Of a DNA stretch of 56,111 nucleotides, positions 6,531-15,127 are shown piece after piece (position 1 is the stretch's first letter; every line of letters starts with the position of its first letter). Position numbers and translations under genes: made by a program. The notes below the pieces were generated by a model. That model was not told the origin of the DNA and did no database searches. It saw only the letters and a program-made list of their open reading frames with translations. Source of the DNA: an uncultured Bacilli bacterium (lineage in GTDB: Bacteria > Bacillota_I > Bacilli_A > RF39 > UBA660); the NCBI GenBank assembly GCA_910586865.1, contig CAJUIY010000007.1, positions 1 through 56,111 on the forward strand. Reading direction: 5' to 3'.

Positions 6531-9049
6531 TTTATTTCTCCCATCTGCCTTTTTTCTAAATCGTTTGCAAAAATTTTAATTCTTAAGCGTAATTTTGGTT
6601 CAATATTTACTAAAAATTGTCCTTGCTCTGCTTGTAAAAGAAATTCTTGCTGTGTCTCTGTTAATGGATTATTTTTAAATAAATCAATATAGGCAATCAT
6701 ATCTGCTTCTTTCATCATTCCTACAAATTGATACTGACAATTGTTGAATATTGCTTGTGCATGTCCTTGTACTGAATGACTATTTACAAAATCTTTAATC
6801 GATTGAGTAGTTACTACTAAACTTCCTGAGTATTTTCTTATTCTCCTTGCAAGTTGTGAAAAATTCTTTAAAATGATTGGGTTTTCTTCATCAATAAACA
6901 AATGAAACTCATCTACAACTATCATAATATGGCTTTTAGTTTCACTGCTTTTTTGTTCGTTTTTCATCTTATTTTGTACTACTGCATTATTAATAAATGA
7001 TAATAAATTTAATGTCTGTGTATTGATTAATCTTTTATTATCACTATACAAAAGTTCCTGTAAATTGAAAGCTATAATATCATTATCCAGATTAATATTC
7101 GTATAATTATTAAATAGATTAGCATCATTTCCTGTTTCAAATCTTTGAACCAGAAGCTTCAATTGTTCAATAATTTCTTTTTCGACAGAGGAAGAATTAG
7201 TTTCCGCATATTTAGGAATAAATTCCACCAAATCTGAGAAGATGGGAAATTGCTCTGGAGTAAAGGTTTCTAACTGACGTATTGTCGTTTCTTTTGTTAT
7301 CCCTTTTTCTTTATACAATGCCTCCACTATTTTTATTAAAACTACTAATTCTTTTTCTGTAATATCCTCAAAAGCTGTTTTAAAAAACACTTCTAAAAAT
7401 CCTAAATGTTTGTCCATTGGGCAACTATTTTCTGATATTTCATTATTTTCTGTATCTTCGCTGGCTAAAAATCTAATTTGTAACGGGTTGATAATCCCAC
7501 CCTCACTTGAAAATAAATTAATATATTCTCCATTATTTTGTTTGACAATATTCTCATATTCATTTTCGGCATCAAAAATTAATATTTTAGTTCCTCGAGC
7601 ATATTCATCAATTAAAAGTTTCTTCATAGTAAAACTTTTACCTGCTCCTGTGGTACCAATTATTGCTATATTATGACTTGTCCTAGAACCGGAATTTAAA
7701 ACAAATGGATCATAAAAAGATGGTAAGCCTGTATGGACATCTTCCCCTATCAAAAAACCATTCTCATCATTAAAATGATTTTTAGTAAAGGGAAAAGATA
7801 CGGCCAAAGTTTTAGTAGGTAAATAAAAATTATAATCAGCAAAAGATTTTGAAGTAATGTCGTATGATTGCCAAGCTTCTAATTGCCTCAATTTTGGAAC
7901 ATCTATTTTTATTTGATAACTATTGCATAAATCTTTTAAAATCGAAAAAGACTCTTCTCTTTCTTTTTTATTTCCTGTTAAGATTAAAACAACAGAAACT
8001 TCTTTTATTTTTTCATCTCCTATTTTAATCTCGTTCATTAATATTTGCATATTTTGTTGCTGATTATCGAGGTCAGTTGCATCTGAAAGATTTCTAGTGG
8101 TATTTCTATCTACTAACAAAAATTTATATTGATTATCTATCCATTTTGCCAATTCTTGTTGGTTTAAGCTATCTTTAATGGTTATACTAGCACGAACATT
8201 TGGTATATTAAACAGACCTTCAAAAAAACCTTCTTCAATAAAACGTGGAACATTTTTGATACTCACACATTGAATAACTTCATCATCTTTCTTAAGAAAT
8301 AGTTGATTTTCTGTTGCTTGAAGAGGAGCAAGTAAGTCTGTTACATCTCCCCATATAATTTGATCAAGTGAGTTATTACAAATATATAAGTTAGATAAAA
8401 TTTTATATATTTGTAATTTATTTACAATATGTGTAGTATTTAATCTAATTATCATACCATTTAGTAAATTTTGAACTTCTTGACGTTTTTTTTCTAAAGT
8501 TGGTATATCCTTTGTTATAATTATAAAATAATAGGAAGAAGAAATTGTCCCATAATTTTCTTCTAACAGACCTATCGTGTTATATTCTTCTAATAAAAGA
8601 CCCTTTCGAGGATCATCATCTTTTAAACTTTCTATTTTTCCTTTTAGCAGTTCTTTATTTAGATTAAGATTAATTGGCTTATCTAATTTATATTGCTTTA
8701 ATGTCATATTATTTATTTGATATAATCTTCTTAGCATATTAAAAAAGACATTTTTTTCCTCGTTAGATGATAAAGATAAATCAACTGCACCCACTGACAA
8801 AATAGTTGCTACTTCATCAGACTTTAAATGTAAAATGCCACTATCATCTACCTCTTTTACATTGATAAAATATTGTGCATTTTCGAATCGTGCTTTCATC
8901 ATTCCCTTTTGATGATATTTAGAATTATTATATTTCTTCTTTAATTTTTTTAATATCTTCTCTTGACTATTTCTATTTTTTTCTGATTTACTACTTTTAA
9001 TAAATTCCAAGTTTTGTTTTGAACTTTCCAACAATTCCATATTGTTCAT
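6527..9049 (-). CDS. VirB4-family T4SS ATPase
   Basis: The 840-aa protein is the motor ATPase of the conjugation channel. Walker A is visible as GTTGAGKSFTM at about residues 460-470 and Walker B as IMIVVDEFHLF near residues 707-716. The N-terminal half matches the VirB4/TraE/CagE domain. It acts at the cytoplasmic face, powering pilus or channel assembly. The gene overlaps the end of the PrgI gene by 53 nt in a different frame and is coupled to the small basic ORF downstream. The first ATG is kept because GAAAGG precedes it; an ATG three codons later is possible. Confidence 0.93.
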   Translation of the reverse strand: MNNMELLESSKQNLEFIKSSKSEKNRNSQEKILKKLKKKYNNSKYHQKGMMKARFENAQYFINVKEVDDSGILHLKSDEVATILSVGAVDLSLSSNEEKNVFFNMLRRLYQINNMTLKQYKLDKPINLNLNKELLKGKIESLKDDDPRKGLLLEEYNTIGLLEENYGTISSSYYFIIITKDIPTLEKKRQEVQNLLNGMIIRLNTTHIVNKLQIYKILSNLYICNNSLDQIIWGDVTDLLAPLQATENQLFLKKDDEVIQCVSIKNVPRFIEEGFFEGLFNIPNVRASITIKDSLNQQELAKWIDNQYKFLLVDRNTTRNLSDATDLDNQQQNMQILMNEIKIGDEKIKEVSVVLILTGNKKEREESFSILKDLCNSYQIKIDVPKLRQLEAWQSYDITSKSFADYNFYLPTKTLAVSFPFTKNHFNDENGFLIGEDVHTGLPSFYDPFVLNSGSRTSHNIAIIGTTGAGKSFTMKKLLIDEYARGTKILIFDAENEYENIVKQNNGEYINLFSSEGGIINPLQIRFLASEDTENNEISENSCPMDKHLGFLEVFFKTAFEDITEKELVVLIKIVEALYKEKGITKETTIRQLETFTPEQFPIFSDLVEFIPKYAETNSSSVEKEIIEQLKLLVQRFETGNDANLFNNYTNINLDNDIIAFNLQELLYSDNKRLINTQTLNLLSFINNAVVQNKMKNEQKSSETKSHIMIVVDEFHLFIDEENPIILKNFSQLARRIRKYSGSLVVTTQSIKDFVNSHSVQGHAQAIFNNCQYQFVGMMKEADMIAYIDLFKNNPLTETQQEFLLQAEQGQFLVNIEPKLRLRIKIFANDLEKRQMGEIK

Positions 9050-9326
9050 TCATACCTTTCCTTTCTTTGATTAAAATAAAATTTCTTTTTCTTTTAAAAT
9101 ATTTAAGCAATAATATAAACACTTTATACATTCTATTTTTTTTGCTTATATTTACTGGAGTCATCATTAAAACACAGAACGTTAAAAATCCTACTGAAAG
9201 TGTTTTAAATGGTGTAAAAGAAAAAAGAATTAGAAAAATAAATAACATAGGTAGTCCTACAAATAAATCTTCTAATTCTATCCATTTCCCTAGTGTTTTT
9301 TTTAAACTGGGTAATGTAATATACAT
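8997..9326 (-). CDS. PrgI/VirB3-family T4SS membrane protein
   Basis: A 109-aa protein starting MYITLPSLKKTLGKWIELEDL, the recognisable N-terminus of PrgI-family proteins (the Gram-positive VirB3 counterpart). Two membrane segments follow (about residues 25-40 and 43-58) and then a basic C-terminus. PrgI proteins are always found next to VirB4 and help anchor it. The gene's end overlaps the VirB4 start by 53 nt, which suggests coupled translation. Confidence 0.85.
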   Translation of the reverse strand: MYITLPSLKKTLGKWIELEDLFVGLPMLFIFLILFSFTPFKTLSVGFLTFCVLMMTPVNISKKNRMYKVFILLLKYFKRKRNFILIKERKGMNEQYGIVGKFKTKLGIY

Positions 9327-9359
9327 AATATTTCTCCTTTCCTTTCTTAATTTATATAA

Positions 9360-11258
9360 TTATAAAAATCTTCCTCTATATCTCTGCCTATTAACACTTC
9401 TCATCATAGTAGTAACAGCTGGTGATGATAGCTTTTCTTTTGCTGATTTGATAGTACTTATCATGTTTGATTTATTAGTTTGAGATTTCTTTCTAAATCC
9501 TTCTGACTTTTCGTTAAAAAAATCAGTGGCACCTTTTGAAGTCAAAACATTCCCGACCATACTAGCATTTGGACTTATACTAGCTAATGGTTTTAAACCA
9601 GTTCCGACTATTTTAGAACCTACACCTGCTGCGGAAATCCCCGTCGCTGCAGCAGAATTAATAATTCCACTCAATCCATTTTTCGCTAATGAACCTATTT
9701 TTTTCGTACTTTTTACTGGGTGTCTTGCAACTTTCGCACCTGCGAATCCAACAACTCCAGCTCCAGCTGTTGCAATTGCTCCTGCCGCTGCAGTACCTTT
9801 CAAAGCACTATTAAATCCTGCCATTGCCTGCATTGCTTCTCTTCCTGCATTTGAACTAACATTTGCACCAATAAATTTATTTACTGATTGTGAACCTGTC
9901 AAAATTAACGTTGCAATTCCGCAAACAAAAAACGTTTTAATTAATAATCCTTCTAATCCTTCACCAAAATTTAAAGTCGCTACCTTCGATATTAATATAG
10001 CACCTATGCCGAGGATTATCATAATTGCACCTGCTTGCAAAACTAAAGAGGATAATTGCTCATATAGAGATTGTCTTCTTTGTTTATTACAAATAGAACA
10101 TGCAAAAATCAAAGGACTAAAAAAGAACATCAATAACATTTCTAATTGACGTCTTGCTAGCATAATACCACTAAAGAACATTGCATAAACAAGGAAAAAT
10201 CCTACAAGAATTAGTAATGCAGTATTTCCACCCCAACAAATTTCGATGGTATCTAAAGCACTAATACCAAAAGCTCCTTCTTTTACTACATAATGCCAAT
10301 TCCAAACTTCATTTTTATACCAACTTGTTTGCTCATAACTTTCTCCTTTTAATTGATTAGAAATAAAATTATGAACAGAAGTTGAATCATTAACATTAAT
10401 TCCGTTTGCAGTAAAAGGATCTGTATCTGGTGTATTTGGAAACTTAGTAGATTTTCCTGGTAACTCTCTCTCTATTTCCTTTTTAATACTGTTGCAATAT
10501 TCTTGGCGACTTTCTATCTTATCAGTCAAACTTAACTGAATATTTGATTGATTATTTTTATCTTCTGGTGTTAACATACTATCATTTTTACTTTTTAGTA
10601 TATTATGACTTTTCTCTTCTTCTTTTTTGGTTATCTTTTTTGTATTACAAGTATAAGTATTTTTATCAAAGGAATATTTTATTCCAGTTACATTTTCATA
10701 ATCATTCAATTCTTTATCTAGATTTTCTATTTCTCTTATATAGCCATCTATATTTTTTTGCTTTTCCTTTGCAAATTTTTCCAATTCTGCTTCTTGACCT
10801 TTTCCATCATATTTTTCTACAAAAGCATCGTTAATTTCTATATAGCTTTCTACAATACTTCCTGAAAAAGAGTGATTATCTCTTAAAAATAAATTTCCCA
10901 TTACGGAAGAAAATACAATAGAAAAATTAAAGATTTGAGTTAATAAAAAAGAGGACAATACTACTAAAAAAGTACACTTTACAATTTCAAAAGTAATCGT
11001 TTGAATCGGCTGTGTATCATCAGGATCTAAAAATACTTTTACATAATTCCATACAGCGAAGACTGATAATACTACTATGGAAATTACTATAATAGAATTA
11101 TAAGCATTAATTAAAATATTGTCTTTAGTCAATAAATCATTGATAATATTAATACTATTTAATTTAACAAAGGAAGAATAAATTGCATCGATAAAACAAT
11201 AGATTAAATTGATAATAGTCCATATCAGGAAATTAAATATATCAGATATTAACCCCAT
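9360..11258 (-). CDS. TrbL/VirB6-like polytopic T4SS channel protein
   Basis: The 632-aa protein has several hydrophobic segments at the N-terminus (residues 5-25, 50-70, 90-115), a long soluble charged loop (about residues 130-310), further membrane helices (residues 340-460), and a tail rich in Ala and Gly (AMAGFNSALKGTAAAGAIA) ending in a basic region. This is the layout of Gram-positive VirB6/TrbL proteins that form the membrane pore. It lies between the VirB2-like and PrgI/VirB4 genes as expected. The large loop between helices may sit outside the cell. Confidence 0.82.
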   Translation of the reverse strand: MGLISDIFNFLIWTIINLIYCFIDAIYSSFVKLNSINIINDLLTKDNILINAYNSIIVISIVVLSVFAVWNYVKVFLDPDDTQPIQTITFEIVKCTFLVVLSSFLLTQIFNFSIVFSSVMGNLFLRDNHSFSGSIVESYIEINDAFVEKYDGKGQEAELEKFAKEKQKNIDGYIREIENLDKELNDYENVTGIKYSFDKNTYTCNTKKITKKEEEKSHNILKSKNDSMLTPEDKNNQSNIQLSLTDKIESRQEYCNSIKKEIERELPGKSTKFPNTPDTDPFTANGINVNDSTSVHNFISNQLKGESYEQTSWYKNEVWNWHYVVKEGAFGISALDTIEICWGGNTALLILVGFFLVYAMFFSGIMLARRQLEMLLMFFFSPLIFACSICNKQRRQSLYEQLSSLVLQAGAIMIILGIGAILISKVATLNFGEGLEGLLIKTFFVCGIATLILTGSQSVNKFIGANVSSNAGREAMQAMAGFNSALKGTAAAGAIATAGAGVVGFAGAKVARHPVKSTKKIGSLAKNGLSGIINSAAATGISAAGVGSKIVGTGLKPLASISPNASMVGNVLTSKGATDFFNEKSEGFRKKSQTNKSNMISTIKSAKEKLSSPAVTTMMRSVNRQRYRGRFL

Positions 11259-11272
11259 TTAATCAATCCTCC

Positions 11273-11554
11273 TTACTTAAATTGTGATAATATTATTGTA
11301 ACAATTGAAGATGCTAAAACGACACCAATCAAGGCATATACAACTGTAAGTATTCTTTGTTTTGCTCGTGGTTTATTATCTACGTCTGTACAACCATAAT
11401 AGATAAATCCAAAAGTTAAGAATACGACCAATACCACAACCCCGCCTCTTTGTAAAATTTTAAATAGATTATTAAGAATTTGAATAAGATCGTCAATTGT
11501 ATAGGTTGCTCCTTGAATTTCATTCTTTAATTCTAGTAAATTTATAAAATTCAT
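11273..11554 (-). CDS. Small two-helix membrane protein, VirB2/TrbC-like
   Basis: The product is about 93 aa: a short N-terminal amphipathic part (LLELKNEIQGATYTIDDL), one hydrophobic helix around residues 37-55, a short polar turn with KPRAKQR, and a second helix near the C-terminus. This matches the VirB2/TrbC-like channel subunit that precedes TrbL in Gram-positive conjugation operons. I chose the ATG at 11554 because a strong GGAAGGAG site lies about 11 nt upstream; an in-frame ATG at 11575 would place that ribosome site inside the gene. Pilin function is inferred from position and topology. Confidence 0.65.
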   Translation of the reverse strand: MNFINLLELKNEIQGATYTIDDLIQILNNLFKILQRGGVVVLVVFLTFGFIYYGCTDVDNKPRAKQRILTVVYALIGVVLASSIVTIILSQFK

Positions 11555-11581
11555 ATTTATCATCTCTCCTTCCACTAAAAA

Positions 11582-11600
11582 AGCACTAACGTATTGTGCT
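11582..11600 (-). terminator. Hairpin with T run before the VirB2-like gene
   Basis: AGCAC pairs with GTGCT around a 9-nt loop on the minus strand, followed by six T. It stands between the gene ending at 11606 and the ribosome site of the VirB2-like gene, so it would attenuate transcription into the secretion genes. Confidence 0.6.
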
Positions 11601-11605
11601 CATCT

Positions 11606-12070
11606 TTATAACAACATAGTTTTTTCTTCATTTCTTTTAATAGAAACTTCTTCATATGAATCATAAAGAAATTGTTTCTCATATTCATTAATTTTTTTCG
11701 TTCCCTTTTCAACTTCGTTAATTATCTTTTCACTTGTACCAATAATTTCTGATGTGGGCAAATCAATTATATTTACAAGTTCTCCATTTCCATTTGTTGT
11801 CAAAAAGGCTTCTTCCTTATGAGTTCCGATTGCTTTGTATAATAATTCCCATTTATTATACTTCTTGCCATCATTTCCTTCTAATTCCTCTATAGAGGAG
11901 CTAATTAAAAGCATTCTATCATTCAAAAAGCTTTCTTGTGTATTTTCTAATACTTGATTTAATAAATATACAAGTTGCTTTAAATCTTCCTTATTTTTGA
12001 AATAAAGAAAAGATGAATTATTTTTCACATCTTTTTTACTATTTTTAATTTCTTCCCAATCCTCTTGCAT
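11606..12070 (-). CDS. ICE hypothetical protein, 154 aa
   Basis: I do not recognise this protein. It is soluble, charged and mostly helical, with Lys/Glu-rich ends and a central segment (ELEGNDGKKYNKWELLYKAIG) that may be folded. There is no signal peptide or membrane helix. It lies between the gene ending in DYGMEM and the VirB2-like gene, all in one leftward unit, and is followed by a hairpin with a T run. A TTTCTCC ribosome complement is just upstream of its start. It could be a regulator or accessory factor of conjugation, but nothing visible decides this. Confidence 0.7.
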   Translation of the reverse strand: MQEDWEEIKNSKKDVKNNSSFLYFKNKEDLKQLVYLLNQVLENTQESFLNDRMLLISSSIEELEGNDGKKYNKWELLYKAIGTHKEEAFLTTNGNGELVNIIDLPTSEIIGTSEKIINEVEKGTKKINEYEKQFLYDSYEEVSIKRNEEKTMLL

Positions 12071-12092
12071 CTAATTTCTCCTTTCAAAAAAA

Positions 12093-12113
12093 ACTACATT
12101 TCCATTCCGTAGT
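12093..12113 (-). terminator. Terminator overlapping the stop codon of the 153-aa gene
   Basis: ACTAC pairs with GTAGT on the minus strand around GGAATGGAAAT, with an extra G-U pair, followed by eight T. The TAG stop lies in the 3' arm. It resembles the toxN terminator closely. Confidence 0.55.
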
Positions 12114-12555
12114 CCTCTTGTTCTAAACTATCTTTCGTTATCTCATTTACTGCTAATTTTAAACCATTTCTTAAGTTAAAATTATTTTTAATATCAGCTT
12201 CACTTATATTCAAAGCTTCTAATGTATCAAATATATTATGGGTATAACTGTATTCGTGATTATTAAGTTCATATACAAACATATCTTTAATATAACCTTC
12301 ACCAGTTTTATCTTGCTCTATTAAATTCTTATTTTCTTTTCTAATTTCATCCCACATTTTTTTATATAATTCCAGATCCGTTTTTCTTATAAAACCACCT
12401 GCACCAATAGAGAGTATTTTATCTGTGTCTTTTTCTTCTAAGTTCCACTTTTCCATCATATTTTTAAATTGTTCGTTACTAAAAGCAAAACCTAAAGGAA
12501 AATCATTTACCATTTTTTGGTGTCTAGCTTTTACTTCTTCATATTTATTCATCAT
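12094..12555 (-). CDS. ICE hypothetical protein with DYGMEM tail, 153 aa
   Basis: A soluble 153-aa protein of unknown function. The sequence (FPLGFAFSNEQFKNMMEKW, then SIGAGGFIRKTDLELYKKM, then a stretch of acidic and aromatic residues) resembles small ICE-encoded proteins found next to SSB genes, but I cannot name a domain. It ends LEQEDYGMEM, the same tail as ToxN and close to that of the duplicated cargo protein. It lies directly downstream of SSB, after a terminator-like hairpin. The start is the second of two adjacent in-frame ATG-type codons, preceded by GGGGAGTG. Confidence 0.7.
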   Translation of the reverse strand: MMNKYEEVKARHQKMVNDFPLGFAFSNEQFKNMMEKWNLEEKDTDKILSIGAGGFIRKTDLELYKKMWDEIRKENKNLIEQDKTGEGYIKDMFVYELNNHEYSYTHNIFDTLEALNISEADIKNNFNLRNGLKLAVNEITKDSLEQEDYGMEM

Positions 12556-12590
12556 TTATCACTCCCCTCTATCATTTTATAAAATAAAAA

Positions 12591-12610
12591 AGAGAGAAAA
12601 TTATCTCTCT
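12591..12610 (-). terminator. Terminator overlapping the ssb stop codon
   Basis: AGAGAGA pairs with TCTCTCT (7 bp) on the minus strand; the TAA stop is in the six-base loop and six T follow. Confidence 0.8.
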
Positions 12611-12966
12611 AATTCTTGTTCTTGAATAACTTCTTGTTGATTATCCTTTTCCTTTTTTCTATCTAAAAATTCAATAGTATCAACATGTACATTGTAGGTT
12701 TTAACCTTAGTTCCATTTTCTTTTTCATAAATATCTGTTGTAAAATTACCAGTAATAGAAACTCTAGATCCTTTAGAATTACCTTCTACTAATTGCTCCG
12801 CTTGTTTTCCCCAAACAGTAGCATCAACATAATCTACCTTATCACTATATAATCTATTAACTGCCAAAGTTATATTTGCAACACTTTTTTCTTCTCCCTC
12901 TTTAGTTTGAACTTTTTTTAGTTTTGGATCTTCTACCAGTCTTCCAATGAAATTTGTATGAATCAT
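12601..12966 (-). CDS. ssb: Single-stranded DNA-binding protein
   Basis: The 121-aa protein has the SSB OB-fold throughout: MIHTNFIGRLVEDPKLK at the start, VANITLAVNR, VDYVDATVWGKQAEQL and GSRVSITGNF. The C-terminal tail is acidic/Gln-rich (QQEVIQEQELER) but lacks the usual DDDIPF peptide, so it may not recruit partner enzymes in the normal way. ICE-borne SSBs coat the transferred single strand, and some help evade the SOS response. It lies between sortase and the 153-aa gene in the leftward operon. Confidence 0.92.
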   Translation of the reverse strand: MIHTNFIGRLVEDPKLKKVQTKEGEEKSVANITLAVNRLYSDKVDYVDATVWGKQAEQLVEGNSKGSRVSITGNFTTDIYEKENGTKVKTYNVHVDTIEFLDRKKEKDNQQEVIQEQELER

Positions 12967-12983
12967 TCTATCACTCTCTCTTT

Positions 12984-13595
12984 CTATTTGTATTTTCCTT
13001 TTTTTATTAATTTAGAAACAATTGTCAATTGTTCTTTATCTCTATTAGATGGATTACAAGTTGTTAGAATTAATGTTTGGCTATCTACTTTTTTTTCAAT
13101 CTCTATTTCTCCGTTTTTATCTGTTATAGTAGTTGATTCTAATTTATATGTATACTTATACCCTTGATATGTAATATAAATTAAATCTCCTTTTTCTATC
13201 TTATTTAAGTCTTTAAAGAAAGCTAAATAACCATTTCCAGAATGCCCAGCTATCACTAGTTCACTATTTTCTACATCTGGCATTTTACTATTTTTTATAA
13301 CCTCTAATCCTACGTTTACAGTATTTAATTTTGAATCAATACTGTAAAAGCCCTTTCGAAGATTAATTTTAGGAATTTCTAACATTCCAACATACTCTTC
13401 TTTAGATATTTTACCTTCTGAAGGCAATAATTTTGGTGTATCTTGTATTAATTCTTTTTGGAAATTAAAGAAGGAAGAAATTCGTTTTTCTTCCTCTTTT
13501 TCTTTACTGAATGTATCAATCTTATTTGCAAATATAATTCCAAATATAATGACAATTAAAATTGGTACAATGAATTTTAATTTCCTATTTATCAT
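12984..13595 (-). CDS. Sortase (cysteine transpeptidase)
   Basis: The protein (203 aa from the preferred start) has an N-terminal membrane anchor (KFIVPILIVIIFGIIF) and a sortase domain. The catalytic histidine is in AGHSGNG (about residue 116), the cysteine in LILTTCNPSN (about residue 180), and the arginine in the following NRDKEQL. Sortases link proteins carrying a C-terminal sorting signal to the cell wall. The gene starts inside the last codons of the adjacent Cna-B protein gene, so enzyme and substrate are translationally coupled. I prefer the ATG at 13595; a start at 13640 would add an unlikely cytoplasmic extension. Sortase class is not certain. Confidence 0.88.
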   Translation of the reverse strand: MINRKLKFIVPILIVIIFGIIFANKIDTFSKEKEEEKRISSFFNFQKELIQDTPKLLPSEGKISKEEYVGMLEIPKINLRKGFYSIDSKLNTVNVGLEVIKNSKMPDVENSELVIAGHSGNGYLAFFKDLNKIEKGDLIYITYQGYKYTYKLESTTITDKNGEIEIEKKVDSQTLILTTCNPSNRDKEQLTIVSKLIKKGKYK

Positions 13596-14469
13596 CTTTC
13601 TTTTTATTGGTAACAATGATAAATGCCCCTCCAAGAACAATAATAATCATTAAGATTACTGCCACATCGCTTAATGATGAATTTGTTGCAGTATTTGGAA
13701 CATGATAAGATGATACTTTCTTAATTTTATGATCTTTCATATTTACCTTAATGATCTCTCCAGATTTTGTTACTTCAAAATACATTCTTTCTGGATTAAG
13801 CTCGTATCCTGCTGGTGCCTTTTTTTCTAAAATATAATATTTACCATAGCCAAGATTTTTAATAGATACTTTACCATTAGCATCCGTTACATGTGTACTA
13901 ACTAATTCATCTGTTTCTGCATTGTAAATTTCAATAGTTGTATTAGGTAGTGTTTCACCAGTTGAAATGTCTGTTTTAGTAAAATCTAAATCGCTAGTAA
14001 TATATTCATTTTGAAGAAAAACTACTTCTTTATCAGTTGAACCATCAATCGTAATTGTATAATCTTTTACAAAATCATATTTTTCTTTTCCTTTTGTTTG
14101 ATGAATACGATAGGTTCCATACCCTAAATCTAAAGTAAATTTTCCATCTGAATCCGTAACAACCTTACTAACTAATTGATTAGTTTCTGTGTTGTAAACT
14201 TCAAACTCTGCACCCTTTTCAGGACGATAAACTCCATCATTTTTACTTCCATAAGTTTTTGTTGTCTCAACTAGAGTTGTAGCATAAATATCTAAAAAAG
14301 CCCAATATCTAATATTATTAGTACTAAATAACACCTCTGCCCAATAACAATTATTGTCTTTTTTATCTTGTTTTGTTGCATAATATTCCTTTATTACCAT
14401 AATCAACGGAGATTGATATTTAGATCTAAAACTTATAATAATTCTTGTTAGTTCCTTTTTTCGCTTCAT
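13585..14469 (-). CDS. Cna-B/SpaA-type surface protein with VPNTA sorting signal, N-terminally short
   Basis: This 294-aa protein has two Cna-B/SpaA-like domains (about residues 78-165 and 170-250), each with the FTKTD- or AEFEVYNTET-type entry and the DGKFTLDLGYGTYRI or GKVSIKNLGYGKYYILE strand. The second carries KKAPAGYELN. The C-terminus has VPNTATN, a hydrophobic helix and KKKDDK, a sorting signal for the adjacent sortase. The first 75 residues do not contain a convincing Sec signal peptide, although such proteins must be exported. The unusual N-terminus, with CYWAEVLFSTNNIRYWAF, looks like the stump of a longer adhesin after a 5' deletion. AAGGA lies 9 nt before the ATG, so translation is still plausible. 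Confidence 0.8.
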   Translation of the reverse strand: MKRKKELTRIIISFRSKYQSPLIMVIKEYYATKQDKKDNNCYWAEVLFSTNNIRYWAFLDIYATTLVETTKTYGSKNDGVYRPEKGAEFEVYNTETNQLVSKVVTDSDGKFTLDLGYGTYRIHQTKGKEKYDFVKDYTITIDGSTDKEVVFLQNEYITSDLDFTKTDISTGETLPNTTIEIYNAETDELVSTHVTDANGKVSIKNLGYGKYYILEKKAPAGYELNPERMYFEVTKSGEIIKVNMKDHKIKKVSSYHVPNTATNSSLSDVAVILMIIIVLGGAFIIVTNKKKDDK

Positions 14470-14484
14470 ATCATATTTTCCTTT

Positions 14485-14826
14485 TTATCCATAAATTGTC
14501 TCATAATTGTTTTTCTTAATTTCTTCTGTAAAACCGTAAACGGTTACTGAATGACCCGTCCATTGATCTATGTCTGTATATGTTGGTTCTAATATTCCTT
14601 CATGACATAATTCTGTAATTCTTGGGGCTACTGTATTTCTTTCAAAATATGGTACTAAACCTTTTTCAAATAGCTTATAGGCTATCTCTCTCGCAGTCAT
14701 ATCATTCATGCTATTATCTTTCAAAACTTTAATAATTTGCTTTTTTCTTGCTTTCTTATCTAACTTTTCGTTTGCTAGACTTCTATTTTCAAGAGTAATG
14801 TTGGCTCCTATTCTTCTTTTTTTCAT
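14485..14826 (-). CDS. Winged-helix-like DNA-binding protein
   Basis: A 113-aa protein with a basic N-terminus, a helical section (KKQIIKVLKDNSMNDMTAREIAYKLFEKG) that reads as a winged-helix start, a recognition-helix candidate (RNTVAPRITELCHEGILEP), and a final wing (WTGHSVTVYGFTE). It probably binds DNA and may regulate the surface-protein/sortase genes just downstream or the transfer operon. Proteins of this shape are frequent in phages and ICEs. The exact family is not recognised. Confidence 0.6.
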   Translation of the reverse strand: MKKRRIGANITLENRSLANEKLDKKARKKQIIKVLKDNSMNDMTAREIAYKLFEKGLVPYFERNTVAPRITELCHEGILEPTYTDIDQWTGHSVTVYGFTEEIKKNNYETIYG

Positions 14827-14866
14827 AAAACTTCACCTCGTTTGATTTTCTATTTTTAATTTATAT

Positions 14867-15127
14867 TTAGTGGGAAGCGATCCAATTATAAAAGCAAATA
14901 ACTGGATAAATAAATAAAACAACTAAAAGCATAAAAGCAATTGCAACAGCCGGAACTTTCATCATTTCAATACATGGTACGATTAAATCTTTACATTCTT
15001 TACCAATCTCCGTTCCCCTTAAAAAAAACTTTCCAAATAAAGAAGACATTAGGAATATCCAAATCCAAGTTCCTTCCCATAACAATATACCTTTAAAAAC
15101 AACTTTAATGACCTCTTTAATTTTCAT
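14867..15127 (-). CDS. Small integral membrane protein, 86 aa
   Basis: Two hydrophobic segments are visible, WEGTWIWIFLMSSLF and VPAVAIAFMLLVVLFIYPV, joined by a Cys-containing loop (GKECKDLIVPCIEMM). The start at 15127 is preferred because GGAG lies 8 nt upstream; the gene overlaps the end of the preceding ORF by 11 nt. Function is unknown. It could be part of the conjugation machinery or an immunity or entry-exclusion protein, as small membrane proteins in these elements sometimes are, but no motif decides this. Confidence 0.55.
   Translation of the reverse strand: MKIKEVIKVVFKGILLWEGTWIWIFLMSSLFGKFFLRGTEIGKECKDLIVPCIEMMKVPAVAIAFMLLVVLFIYPVICFYNWIASH

Noticed and set aside
9526..10149. 207-aa plus-strand ORF inside the TrbL-like gene
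   Set aside because: It is the complement of the Ala/Gly-rich TrbL coding sequence, with no ribosome site; a shadow frame.
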